A stretch of DNA of 64,000 bases from NORP294 sp047627915 (lineage in GTDB: Bacteria > Bacteroidota > Bacteroidia > Flavobacteriales_E > Vicingaceae), in NCBI GenBank assembly GCA_047627915.1, contig JBLHTZ010000002.1, forward strand, positions 61,888-125,887. The letters are read 5' to 3'. Positions 34,614-43,371 of the stretch are shown piece after piece. Under the pieces are notes generated by a model. That model did no database searches. It was not told the origin of the DNA and was given only the letters and a program-made list of their open reading frames with translations. Position 1 is the first letter of the stretch; every line of letters starts with the position of its first letter. The translations under genes were made by a program, and so were the position numbers.

Positions 34614-37600
34614 TTAGTAGAACATTTCTGCTACTTTTTTCTTTGTCCCTTCAATTACTTTTCCATTTAGATTGACAGAAGAACCTTTTTCAATCAGCAA
34701 TTCCATTTTGCAATTACTCATGGTGAAATTTTCTGTAATCAGTTTGCCAGGTCCGTATTCAGGTTTTTTTTGTAATGCCACCAAACCAAACTGAGAATTG
34801 GTAATGGAAACATTGGTTAGATAAACTTCAGATAAATCTTTAGAAGCCGTTCCTATGTTACACTTGTCTATAGTGGTATTGCTAACCCATAGGGTAGAAC
34901 CTTCGCCACCACTAATTCCTTTGTCGCTAATATTTTGAATGGTGCAACTGTCAATTTTTATTTGACTGGTGCTAAAATCAATGGCGTCATTTCCAACGTA
35001 ATTGAATTGGGTGTTTGAAAGCTTTCCAGTGCAAAAATCGGAATCAAAAGCATCCGCAAAAATGTCATTAAAGTGGCAATTGTTAACGTAAAAGTCAGAT
35101 TTTACAATGTTCAATGCGTCTTCACATAAATTGCTTTCAAATGTTGATTGCTCGATGTGGACCTCTGATTCGTAAAAGTTCACTGCCCCTGAAAGTGTCC
35201 ATCCTTCATATGAGAAAGTATTTAAATTTTTGAATTTGGTATGGTAAACTTCACTTTTACGATTTGCTTGTAATACTGCAATTCCGTTTGATGATCTATC
35301 AGAAGAATTGACCACAATTGGATTTGATGCGGAACCCATAAAGAAGACTGGGCTTTCACAAACAATTGCTGCTTTATTAATTAGATCCAATTGAACCCCT
35401 GCTTCAATAATAACTGTTTTGCTGTCATCAATTAAAATCTTTTCCGTCAGTTGATAGCTGCCTTTTTTCAAAATAAGGGTATCATTATGAGCCATAAATA
35501 GTTGCAACGGATTAGATGTTGGACTGCTCTTTAATTTTTGATATGGTGAAGGGTCTATATTCTTTTTCCAAAGAGTTAGTTCTGTTTTGTAAAATTTATT
35601 AGAATCAACATCTTTGAATTCAATGTATGTTGCATCTTTGAAATAGGGAATGTTGTATTCTCGGAATTGTCCTTCTTCTCCGTATTTGGAAATAACACTT
35701 TTATCTTCAAATTCATAAAGTGTTTCGGAACCATCAGACAAACGCGTTGGGATAATTCCTGTTACATTGTTATTTTCTATTCTCAATTTACCTTTGTTAC
35801 CTTCTGAGTGATAATATGCATTTAAGTAATAGGGAAAAATGGAAGGGAAATACTCTGTAGAGAATTGCTCATTATGATCAATAATTATAAGGCTATCGTA
35901 AAATCCATTTTCATTTCGTTTTTGAATTACTTTTAGATCTTCACGCAGTGATTTTGCATTTGCGATCAAAAAATCTCTTGAAATATCATACTTAGGAAAT
36001 TCAATATTAATGAGCTCCTTGTATTCATTTAATTGAGGTTCAATTTTATCGTAAAAAAAGTTCACGTAAGACTCATTAGAAAACCGCTCCACTTCTTTAA
36101 TGTAGGCTTCTCTTAATTTTTTGGAAGTAAAAAAGTAGGTGTAGAAATGCTTGTACTTAAACTTTTCAGTTGTTTGTTCAAAATTTAGAGCTGTGGTTTT
36201 CTCTATTTCGTGTCTTTCGTTGTCTGGCGTAAAGTTGTCGTAATTGATTATTTCCAGTTTGCAACTAATCGGGTTGTAATAAAATCTTAGGTTGTGCCAA
36301 ATGGCTCCGTGTTTGCCCTGGTGTAAATCAGATAAGGCTAAATACTTTGCAAGTTTGTCTATTTCAAAGATATCATCAACAGGCGCTAGTCTATTTTTAA
36401 ACTGATATAACAAACTGTGACCAATAAGAAATTTTTGTTTAAAAGATTCCTCTTTTGAGATTTGAGAGGATCCAAAAGCTAATATTCTGCTTGTTTCATA
36501 AGCGGGAAATGCCTTCCACCCGGGGAGAGGGTCTAAGCCTTTGTGCAGAGCAATACCCCTCCACATCGGATTTTCGTCAAATTTTAAGATCGGTCCCTCA
36601 CGCCTTAAGTTGTATTCAATCAATTGCTTTGAAAAGTGTTCTTCTATCGCAAAAACTCCTCTGCTAACTTTATTAAAATACAATGAGGTAAAATCATATC
36701 GAGTTGTCAAAAGACCTTCTTCAAAAAACAATTGGTGAGCAAGATATTCGTGTAAAAAGTAGCGACTTTCCGGTGTTTGAATAGAGAATTCTTTCATTCT
36801 CTTGAAGGTTTTCCCTTTCCTTGTTTTAATTCTTAAAGACCATTTATTTCCAATCAAATGGTCGAGCCAATCTCCTTTGAATCGAGCTTTAATTGGAATT
36901 GGGCCCTCTTTATAAGATAAGATTCCCTTGTTCCAGTTCCCATCACTAAAATGAACCCCTTCTGCAAAAGCTACCTCTTTGGATTTTTCAAATTTTTCAA
37001 CTTTCTTATCCGAAAAGTATAAAGAAACTGATTTGATTGGTTCGTGCTTGTAATAAGTTCTTTGAGGTTGTCTGCTAATTGCTAAGTCGTCAACATATGC
37101 AGAATCGCCTCCAGCAATCCATGCGTAAATTGAAATGATCCCTGAGTGAGGCGGCACTTCAAATGAAATTATTAAGCTGTCCCATCCGTTTTCGTTAGCT
37201 GAAAAACTTTCTTTTTCGGCAATATATAATATAGATGGATGAGCACCTTGAACAACGAGTACTGCAGATTTTGAAGGATCGTTTCTACGAATGGAAACTT
37301 TGTAAAACACATTCGGTTTCGGGTCTTCAATTTTGGCAGTTAGTCCATAGGGGTGTTGTTTGTCAAGCAGAACAACTTTGTTTCCTTCTGGAAGAACTTT
37401 GTTTCCTTCTGGTTGATATGAAACAACATGTCCTAGATTCACTTCCACAGACTCTCCATCAGTGAATTCATGTTTATGCGTTGTTTCACCCTCAGAAAAG
37501 CCTTTACAATCGACCGAGCATAACAAAGAAGAGAACTGCTCTCGGTTATTCCTTTTATACTCGTTACAGCTTGTAAAAAGTGCAACAAGAATAATAAAAG

Positions 37601-37631
37601 CAAAAAAATGACAAAATACTGACTTTCTCAT
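34614..37631 (-). CDS. Lipoprotein with CotH-like kinase domain and beta-helix
   Basis: 1005 aa. A lipoprotein signal peptide (lipobox LFTSC, Cys about 22) starts it, followed by a carbohydrate-binding-like beta region (about 30-180). A CotH-type atypical kinase domain comes next (about 190-560), with SRYFLHEYLAHQLFFEEGLL, GVFAIEEHFSKQLIE and the metal-site-like INYDNFTPDNE. The C-terminal third is a right-handed parallel beta-helix with repeated short strands (SNTQFNYVGNDAIDFS and relatives). CotH proteins phosphorylate surface proteins in spore formers. It begins 2 nt after the VTC gene, last of a DUF4956-VTC-CotH operon. The lipobox suggests an envelope location. Confidence 0.88.
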   Translation of the reverse strand: MRKSVFCHFFAFIILVALFTSCNEYKRNNREQFSSLLCSVDCKGFSEGETTHKHEFTDGESVEVNLGHVVSYQPEGNKVLPEGNKVVLLDKQHPYGLTAKIEDPKPNVFYKVSIRRNDPSKSAVLVVQGAHPSILYIAEKESFSANENGWDSLIISFEVPPHSGIISIYAWIAGGDSAYVDDLAISRQPQRTYYKHEPIKSVSLYFSDKKVEKFEKSKEVAFAEGVHFSDGNWNKGILSYKEGPIPIKARFKGDWLDHLIGNKWSLRIKTRKGKTFKRMKEFSIQTPESRYFLHEYLAHQLFFEEGLLTTRYDFTSLYFNKVSRGVFAIEEHFSKQLIEYNLRREGPILKFDENPMWRGIALHKGLDPLPGWKAFPAYETSRILAFGSSQISKEESFKQKFLIGHSLLYQFKNRLAPVDDIFEIDKLAKYLALSDLHQGKHGAIWHNLRFYYNPISCKLEIINYDNFTPDNERHEIEKTTALNFEQTTEKFKYKHFYTYFFTSKKLREAYIKEVERFSNESYVNFFYDKIEPQLNEYKELINIEFPKYDISRDFLIANAKSLREDLKVIQKRNENGFYDSLIIIDHNEQFSTEYFPSIFPYYLNAYYHSEGNKGKLRIENNNVTGIIPTRLSDGSETLYEFEDKSVISKYGEEGQFREYNIPYFKDATYIEFKDVDSNKFYKTELTLWKKNIDPSPYQKLKSSPTSNPLQLFMAHNDTLILKKGSYQLTEKILIDDSKTVIIEAGVQLDLINKAAIVCESPVFFMGSASNPIVVNSSDRSSNGIAVLQANRKSEVYHTKFKNLNTFSYEGWTLSGAVNFYESEVHIEQSTFESNLCEDALNIVKSDFYVNNCHFNDIFADAFDSDFCTGKLSNTQFNYVGNDAIDFSTSQIKIDSCTIQNISDKGISGGEGSTLWVSNTTIDKCNIGTASKDLSEVYLTNVSITNSQFGLVALQKKPEYGPGKLITENFTMSNCKMELLIEKGSSVNLNGKVIEGTKKKVAEMFY

Positions 37632-37633
37632 AG

Positions 37634-38347
37634 TTAAACAGCTAAATGCGGATTAAATATCTCGACTCCTCGAATGTATTTTGAAAATTTTCCAAGTCGA
37701 ACTGGTAAGGCATTAGTAATTTTTTTTACCTCTTTGTCTTCTTTCAAATCATATTTTAATTCCAATATAATGGTGTTTTCTGGTAGAGATTTCTCTCTGA
37801 AAGAACTAATCATTGATTTTACATTAAAAAATTTTAAGTTGTAATCTAATGTAAAGCGGAAGATTCTATCGAAAGATTGGAAATATTCTCTTTCGTAACT
37901 GTTTAATAGTGTGGGAATGTTTCTCTTCAACTCTGCTCTTACCATGTCTGGTATATCTGAAAGTTGGAATATTTCATTCCAATCTTGTCGAGAAAATCCC
38001 TCTTTTAAGTTGAATGATTTTAAGGGGTAAGATTTCTTTTTTCCGGCTGCACCGTGTTTGATTTTAATCTCAAGAATGGGATCGACTATCTCTCCAAAGG
38101 TTTCTCCATACCAACGAACTCTTATTTTGGTTCTGTCACTTTTGCCAAAATGATTTTCATAATAGCTCGTTAAATTTGGAGTGTCAAAATACATGTTGTT
38201 GACTCTTCTCTTTTCATAAATGGATGAGAATACGCCTACACTTGTTTTGATTAACATTTTGGCATACGGCAAACTACTGTTTTCTAAAATGAATTTTCGC
38301 TCAAATCGAGCGGTCTCCAATAAAGTATAATTCGCAGGAGTAGACAT
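37634..38347 (-). CDS. VTC-type polyphosphate polymerase domain protein
   Basis: 237 aa, a triphosphate-tunnel (CYTH-like) fold. ARFERKFILE at the start, NNMYFDTPNLTSYYENHFG, KIRVRWYG, DPILEIKIKHG and TIILELKYDL supply the rows of basic and acidic residues lining the tunnel. Homologues of yeast Vtc4 make polyphosphate from ATP. There is no SPX or membrane domain, so membrane attachment would come from the neighbouring DUF4956 protein. It is separated by 2 nt from each neighbour in a tight operon. Confidence 0.92.
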   Translation of the reverse strand: MSTPANYTLLETARFERKFILENSSLPYAKMLIKTSVGVFSSIYEKRRVNNMYFDTPNLTSYYENHFGKSDRTKIRVRWYGETFGEIVDPILEIKIKHGAAGKKKSYPLKSFNLKEGFSRQDWNEIFQLSDIPDMVRAELKRNIPTLLNSYEREYFQSFDRIFRFTLDYNLKFFNVKSMISSFREKSLPENTIILELKYDLKEDKEVKKITNALPVRLGKFSKYIRGVEIFNPHLAV

Positions 38348-38349
38348 AT

Positions 38350-39030
38350 CTAGTAGGCCTTACTATCTAAGAATGAGATATTTGTATTTGGATAAGCGGT
38401 TAGTAATTCATTTCTGAAAAGTTCTAAGTTATTGCTCTTTTGAACATTGGCAACATAAGAAATTTCAGAAGCTCCGTCTACTTGGTCAAAACGCTTCAGT
38501 AGCGGCTGACTAAAGTGTTTGTTCATTAAATCCCGCACAACGTTTAACTCTACTTTATCTTGGTTGGAGTTTATACTTACAAAAATGTTTTGATTTTCAC
38601 TTTTTCCTTGAATAAAGAATCTACCCCAAAGAATTACCATGAAGATAGCAAAAGCAGTTAGTACAATTGGCAACTGATTTGCGCCCAACCCTAATCCAAT
38701 AGAGATGGAAAAGAAAATAAATGCTAGTTCTTCTGGCTCTTTGATCGCTGCTCTAAAACGCACGATAGAAAGTGCTCCAACCAATCCCAAAGAAAGGGCG
38801 AGGGAAGATTTTACAATCGTAATAATTAGCATGGTAGTAAATGCTAAAATCATAAAGTTGGCTGAGAAGTCCTTTCTATTAGAAAGACTCTTTGCAACTT
38901 TCTGGTAGGTGATTCCTAGGAGCCAGCAAAGAATAATGATTGTTACCGAGCTGATTAAAAAGTCAACGAGAGAGATATTGTTATTCTCTGTTATGAGAAA
39001 CTTTTCGAAGAGATTCCACTTGTTTTCCAT
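38350..39030 (-). CDS. DUF4956 membrane protein
   Basis: 226 aa. It has four hydrophobic helices in the first 145 residues, with SLALSLGLVGALSIVRFRAAIKEPEELAFIF, a strongly conserved segment with charged residues in the membrane. A soluble C-terminal domain follows. The family's activity is unknown, but it is found next to VTC polymerase genes, and it probably anchors the polymerase or forms a channel for its product. It is the first gene of the DUF4956-VTC-CotH operon, with its own -7 box at 39050. The ATG at 39030 gives MENKWNLFEKFL. Confidence 0.9.
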   Translation of the reverse strand: MENKWNLFEKFLITENNNISLVDFLISSVTIIILCWLLGITYQKVAKSLSNRKDFSANFMILAFTTMLIITIVKSSLALSLGLVGALSIVRFRAAIKEPEELAFIFFSISIGLGLGANQLPIVLTAFAIFMVILWGRFFIQGKSENQNIFVSINSNQDKVELNVVRDLMNKHFSQPLLKRFDQVDGASEISYVANVQKSNNLELFRNELLTAYPNTNISFLDSKAY

Positions 39031-39049
39031 CCATAAAAAATTAGGTGGA

Positions 39050-39057
39050 CAAAATTA
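39050..39057 (-). promoter_or_regulatory. -7 box of the DUF4956-VTC-CotH operon
   Basis: TAATTTTG on the minus strand, 19 nt before the ATG at 39030, within the 87-nt gap after the pyrophosphatase gene. It suggests the operon can be expressed independently of that gene. Confidence 0.6.
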
Positions 39058-39117
39058 CTGTTATTAAATTAATGTTATTAAAATATTAAGAGGTAAAATT
39101 AAGAGGGAGCATTTAAC

Positions 39118-39723
39118 CTATTCTGGGAAAGACTGTTTAGCCATCTTGTAGATTTCTTGGGCCCTCTTTTGATCTTGATACCCGCTGCTAATCATCTTTT
39201 CTTTCCCCTTATATTGGGTGAACCAAGTCTCAATAATTTCAGAAATACCGGGATAGTTTTCTTGTAATTCATGTATGGAGTTGATATGTTTTAAACTGCT
39301 AGTTGAGGATATAGCAATGAGTTTGTCATCTTGTTCTCCGCGATCTTTCAATTTTAAAACACCAATTACTTTGCAATCAATATTACTTCCTCTCTCAGCT
39401 GGTGGTCCGATTGCAATTATATCTAAAGGGTCTCCATCTCCACCTTTGTTTTTTGGTAAAATGGTTTTTGGAATCATGCCGTAATTGGCTGGATAACCGA
39501 GGTAATCAATCAAACGTGGCTTACCATTAACAGAATCCATTTCAAGTAAACCTGAAGTTTTGTTGAGTTCATATTTTTTAATGGTGCCTGTAGGTATTTC
39601 GACCAACATGCTAACCCACAGTTCTTTTTGGTGTGTTTCTGCCGTCGTTGAATTAGTTTGTGTATCGGAGCAGGCTTGCAAAGAAACCGCAACAAGAACA
39701 AAAAAGTTAAACTTCCATTTCAT
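39118..39723 (-). CDS. ppa: Exported (lipoprotein) family I inorganic pyrophosphatase
   Basis: 201 aa. It begins with a lipoprotein signal peptide (MKWKFNFFVLVAVSLQAC; Cys 18). The family I catalytic core follows and is complete: VEIPTGTIKKYE, GYPANYGMIPKT, GGDGDPLDIIAIG and LKDRGEQDDKLIAI retain the metal-binding aspartates and active-site Lys, Tyr and Arg. Pyrophosphatases are normally cytosolic, so an envelope-anchored form is notable. It lies upstream of the polyphosphate operon on the same strand. It would hydrolyse pyrophosphate outside the cytoplasm; linkage to polyphosphate metabolism is inference from position. Confidence 0.92.
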   Translation of the reverse strand: MKWKFNFFVLVAVSLQACSDTQTNSTTAETHQKELWVSMLVEIPTGTIKKYELNKTSGLLEMDSVNGKPRLIDYLGYPANYGMIPKTILPKNKGGDGDPLDIIAIGPPAERGSNIDCKVIGVLKLKDRGEQDDKLIAISSTSSLKHINSIHELQENYPGISEIIETWFTQYKGKEKMISSGYQDQKRAQEIYKMAKQSFPE

Positions 39724-39970
39724 GGTTACAAAAGTGAAGAAGTTATTTTTAATAATTCAAAATCGACTTTTTATACCTTTTTGCAATTGTTTGCTTCATA
39801 GATTGTTTAGGGTACATGATAAAATAAAGCGATACTAGCGTTAGTAAATTACGATTATGGGTAATAGACGATGACCTTTAAATTGCTCGAAAGCAAGATT
39901 AGTAATGAATATGAAGGTTGAATTGGTGCAAAGCATTGACTAGGTTCTTATCTTGCTCCAAATTCATTTT

Positions 39971-40984
39971 ATGAAAGAGCTCTCATCATTTATTAGAAAC
40001 CTGCCAAAGGCTGAATTACATTTACATATTGAAGGGTCTTTCGAGCCTGAACTAATGTTTAAAATAGCAAAAAGGAATAATATTAAAATCCCATTCGATT
40101 CAATTGAAGAGATTAAGTCGGCATACAAGTTCAATAACTTACAAGAGTTTTTAGACATCTATTACGCTGGAGCAAATGTTCTACTCACAGAACAAGACTT
40201 TTTTGATTTGACTTGGGCTTATTTAACAAAGGTTCATTCTCAAAATGTAAAACATGTTGAAATTTTCTTCGACCCTCAAACACACACCGAAAGAGGAGTG
40301 GAGTTTTCTACCGTTTTATTGGGGATCTATAAAGCGCTCGAAAAAGGGGAAAAGGAAATCGGTATTTCTTTCCGATTAATCATGTCATACTTAAGGCATT
40401 TAAGTGAAGAGTCTGCTTTTCAAACGCTGCAGCAAGCCTTGCCTTTTAAAGATTTGATTGATGGAGTAGGGCTTGACTCTTCAGAGGTAGGTAACCCTCC
40501 GGAAAAGTTTCAAAAAGTATTTAAAGCTTCATCAGAAGAGGGATTTAAACTGTGCGCTCATGCTGGAGAAGAAGGACCCTCTGAGTACATTTGGGGAGCG
40601 TTAGACTTGTTAAAGGTGGATAGAATCGACCATGGGAACCGTTGTTTAGAGGATCAAAAATTGCTGGAAAGGTTAGTTCAGGAACAAATACCATTGACAC
40701 TTTGTCCCTTGTCTAATTTAGAATTGAAAGTGATTCACGATTTAAAAGATTATCCGCTCAGGAAAATGATGGATGCGGGATTATTGGTCACCTTAAACTC
40801 AGACGACCCAGCTTATTTTGGCGGCTACATGAATGAGAATTTCATTGCCACAGCGAATGCGCTGGACCTAAGTAAAATTGAAATAGCTAGCTTAATGAAA
40901 AATGGTTTTGAGGCAACGTGGTTAACAAGAGAGGAGAAAGAGAAGTGGAAAATGGAGATTGATAATTTTTTAATTACGAATTGA
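39971..40984 (+). CDS. Adenosine/adenine deaminase family protein
   Basis: 337 aa from MKELSSFIRNLPKAELHLHI; a GTG-like upstream extension of six codons (39953) is not favoured. Metal ligands are in ELHLHIEGS, CAHAGEEG and TLNSDDPAYFGGY, with DHGNR between them. The catalytic Glu is in HAGEE. The combination LPKAELHLHIEG and SDDPAYFGGY is typical of the adenine-deaminase-like branch. Either adenine or adenosine could be the substrate. It produces hypoxanthine or inosine, which the Hpt half of the fusion at 13634 could salvage. The 250 bp upstream shows no other gene. Confidence 0.92.
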   Translation: MKELSSFIRNLPKAELHLHIEGSFEPELMFKIAKRNNIKIPFDSIEEIKSAYKFNNLQEFLDIYYAGANVLLTEQDFFDLTWAYLTKVHSQNVKHVEIFFDPQTHTERGVEFSTVLLGIYKALEKGEKEIGISFRLIMSYLRHLSEESAFQTLQQALPFKDLIDGVGLDSSEVGNPPEKFQKVFKASSEEGFKLCAHAGEEGPSEYIWGALDLLKVDRIDHGNRCLEDQKLLERLVQEQIPLTLCPLSNLELKVIHDLKDYPLRKMMDAGLLVTLNSDDPAYFGGYMNENFIATANALDLSKIEIASLMKNGFEATWLTREEKEKWKMEIDNFLITN

Positions 40985-41008
40985 ACATTTTTCAATTACG
41001 AATCATTG

Positions 41009-42235
41009 TTAATTATCCATTAAGTTAGGGAATAGTGAACTAGCGTCTTCCTTCCTCAGAGCATCCAGTTTTTTTGTTATTTCTAAAAACGATTCAAGCG
41101 ATTCTGAAGTAGTCTTTCCCAATTGCGCTTCAATGCTTTCAAACTGTTGAAGGGCATTTAAAAAGCTGTCCTTGTCTTTAATATCTTGAACCTTCATCCA
41201 AGAAATGTGCTCTAGGTATTTTGCCCTTAGTATCATTTGATCTTCCAATGAAAGAACATTTAGCTGATATTCCTTTGGATGAATTAAAATATTTGGAATA
41301 AAGTCTTCCACACCAATAAAGCCTTTTGCAACCCAGATTTTATGAAATGATGGAAGGAGAGAAACGTTGAATACACAAACCGTTGGGGCAATTTGAAAGT
41401 GCAAGTGTGGTACTTGTTTCAAGCATGTTTTTCTGTTATCAATTACCTTGTCCCATTTTAAGTTTTTTCGTAAAAACTCTCCTTCACTCCCTTCAGCATC
41501 GAGGCTGGCAGTAACGTGAATGTTTTTAAACTGCTTCCAATATTCAACTACCTTATAATCTTTAAACTCTAATGTAGAAAAGTTGGTGTTGTAGCTCAGC
41601 CGAATGGATGTATTTCCACAAGCAATTAATGCATCCAAAACTTTATAATGCTGCTCCATCATTAAGGGCTCGCCACCGGCAAAATAAAACTCTTTGGCTT
41701 CTGGTAACAATGGAGTGATTTCCTCAAAGAATGAGTCTTCGTCATTCAAGGCTACTGAAAGCGCTTTAGAATCTTTTTCTCGCATCCCAAGAGCAACAGA
41801 ATCTTTGTGCCACTGTGAGCTTGCCCATGGTCCGCAAATCCGACACTTTAAATTACAAGTATTAGAAAATCGCACGTCGAAATGAATTGGAAAGTCGTGT
41901 TCGGCTCTACCATGTTGCAAAACTTCATTGACTTCTTTATTGAACTTTTCATTAGTGATTTGCCGCAAGCTTTTTGCACCACTATCTTCTTTCAGGTAGC
42001 ATTGTTTGCAACGGTGGTCTTTTTCATTGGCCAACATTTTTTTACGAAAAGCTTGTATCTCCTCACTTTTCCAAATTTCTGAAACCGACTGTTCATTCAC
42101 ATTTCCAAAGCGATGGACTTTATGCGGTGGCGCTTGGCAACAAGGTATTGCATTACCGTTTTGAGAAACATGCAAATGCACCCACGGCATGATGCAGAAA
42201 GTAGTGTTTTCTGAATGTTTTTTTAATGAATTCAT
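41009..42235 (-). CDS. Twitch-domain radical SAM protein
   Basis: 408 aa. The N-terminal auxiliary-cluster region includes FCIMPWVHLHVSQNGNAIPC and CKQCYLKEDSG. The radical SAM cluster motif is CNLKCRIC (about residue 132), and FYFAGGEPLMMEQHYKVLDA follows for SAM binding. Twitch/SPASM proteins usually modify peptides or sugars. No precursor peptide gene is seen beside it, so the substrate is unknown. The ATG at 42235 gives MNSLKKHSENTTFCIMPW. It converges on the deaminase gene with a 24-nt gap. Confidence 0.93.
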   Translation of the reverse strand: MNSLKKHSENTTFCIMPWVHLHVSQNGNAIPCCQAPPHKVHRFGNVNEQSVSEIWKSEEIQAFRKKMLANEKDHRCKQCYLKEDSGAKSLRQITNEKFNKEVNEVLQHGRAEHDFPIHFDVRFSNTCNLKCRICGPWASSQWHKDSVALGMREKDSKALSVALNDEDSFFEEITPLLPEAKEFYFAGGEPLMMEQHYKVLDALIACGNTSIRLSYNTNFSTLEFKDYKVVEYWKQFKNIHVTASLDAEGSEGEFLRKNLKWDKVIDNRKTCLKQVPHLHFQIAPTVCVFNVSLLPSFHKIWVAKGFIGVEDFIPNILIHPKEYQLNVLSLEDQMILRAKYLEHISWMKVQDIKDKDSFLNALQQFESIEAQLGKTTSESLESFLEITKKLDALRKEDASSLFPNLMDN

Positions 42236-42297
42236 GGAATGTAATGCTAATCAAATCTATTGAAAATAGGAAGGATAAAATCAATAAAAAACCCATT

Positions 42298-42492
42298 TTA
42301 TAAGCTAGAAAAATCTTGTACAATCATTTCTTTTTTATAAAACGGATCACATTTTACTTTTAGGGTTTGCTAATACTCAACTTCTATAGATGGAAAGGCC
42401 ATTTGGATGGGTTGACAAACCATACATCCTGCGCCAAAGAATCAATTGCCTGCTGAGTGGATATCTATTGTAGAGTTTAATTGTTTTATTAC
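42298..42492 (-). pseudogene. Possible decayed short coding sequence
   Basis: One minus-strand frame reads protein-like across two stops: KQLNSTIDIHSAGN, stop, FFGAGCMVCQPIQMAFPSIE (with a CxxC), stop, TLKVKCDPFYKKEMIVQDFS. No start codon is present and I do not recognise the family. It may be chance. Apart from this and the palindrome at 42506, the gap 42236-42569 shows nothing. Confidence 0.3.
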
Positions 42493-42505
42493 TTGAAAAC
42501 ATAAT

Positions 42506-42526
42506 AATTAATGATTATCATTAATT
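42506..42526. promoter_or_regulatory. Fur-box-like palindrome
   Basis: AATTAATGAT-T-ATCATTAATT is a perfect 10-1-10 palindrome. Its core ATGATTATCAT resembles iron-repressor (Fur) operators. It lies 16 nt upstream of the -7 box at 42543 for the following gene, so a repressor role is plausible. Confidence 0.45.
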
Positions 42527-42542
42527 AAATAATGTTATTCAC

Positions 42543-42550
42543 TATATTTG
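42543..42550 (+). promoter_or_regulatory. -7 box of the 170-aa gene / Xre regulator pair
   Basis: TATATTTG matches TAnnTTTG, 19 nt before the ATG at 42570. Confidence 0.55.
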
Positions 42551-42569
42551 TCTCAGAAAATTTTACTTG

Positions 42570-43079
42570 ATGAGATATTTTAAACACTTTTTAGCATTGC
42601 TTATAATTATAGCTATTGGAGTGCTTCCGACTTTAATGGTAGAAGAAGATAATTATACGGTACTGTATTCAGCTGCAGGCGTATTAGTTTTATATCAGTT
42701 AATATCATTCGCCAATCGACGGAATTTGAGATGGAAGAGTTTTTATACAAGTCCTTTTAATTTATTGACTGCTAAGAGAGTGGAGGTTTTTCAATTTGAT
42801 ATTGAATCTGGTTTACTTTTTGATAAAGCGAAAGAGGTGCTGATTCAGAATGGCATAAAAATAAAAAGCACCGATGATGAAAATAAAATTCTTCTTGTTG
42901 TCACTTCAATAAGCTTAAAATCTTGGGGTGAAAAAATCTATGTTACAATAAACCGAAATGGTAGTGAGAGTTCTGAATTAATTTACGAAATAGTTGCTTT
43001 TCAAGTTTATACTTGGGGAAAAAACGAGGATAACGCGAGTGATTTCAAAGAGCAATTAGAAGAATCATTTATCATTTAA
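42570..43079 (+). CDS. Unrecognised two-helix membrane protein
   Basis: 169 aa from the ATG at 42570 (MRYFKHFLALLIIIAIGVLP; a TTG at 42567 also exists). Two hydrophobic helices occupy about residues 5-25 and 30-48. A soluble alpha/beta domain follows (FDIESGLLFDKAKEVLIQNG and ILLVVTSISLKSWGEK). I do not recognise the domain. It is followed after 3 nt by a small Xre regulator, a layout often seen for a membrane protein and its own controller. Upstream lies a Fur-like palindrome. Confidence 0.75.
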   Translation: MRYFKHFLALLIIIAIGVLPTLMVEEDNYTVLYSAAGVLVLYQLISFANRRNLRWKSFYTSPFNLLTAKRVEVFQFDIESGLLFDKAKEVLIQNGIKIKSTDDENKILLVVTSISLKSWGEKIYVTINRNGSESSELIYEIVAFQVYTWGKNEDNASDFKEQLEESFII

Positions 43080-43082
43080 GCT

Positions 43083-43301
43083 ATGGCAATTATTGTGAAC
43101 GTAGATGTAATGCTGGCTAAACGAAAAATGCAATTGAAAGAACTTTCGGAACTCACCAGAATTTCAAGCGTCAATCTTTCTATTCTAAAACAAGGCAAAG
43201 GAAAGGCCATTCGATTTTCCACCTTAGATGCTATTTGCAAAGCACTGGATTGCCAACCAGGAGATATCTTGGAGTGGGATGAGTTGGAAGGACAAGAGTA
43301 G
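43083..43301 (+). CDS. Small Xre-family transcriptional regulator
   Basis: 72 aa, a bare helix-turn-helix domain of the Cro/C1 type. LKELSELTRISSVNLSILKQ is the helix-turn-helix, and ISTLDAICKALDC-like FSTLDAICKALDCQPGDILE is the family's C-terminal signature. It likely regulates its own promoter, including the membrane protein gene 3 nt upstream. The ATG at 43083 (MAIIVNVDVMLAKRKMQLKE) is standard for these proteins. Confidence 0.9.
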   Translation: MAIIVNVDVMLAKRKMQLKELSELTRISSVNLSILKQGKGKAIRFSTLDAICKALDCQPGDILEWDELEGQE

Positions 43302-43371
43302 ATGTGTTTGTTGAAATTTTAATTTGATTATTGAAATTTAGAAATTGATTTCGAGTAACATTGTATTTGAG

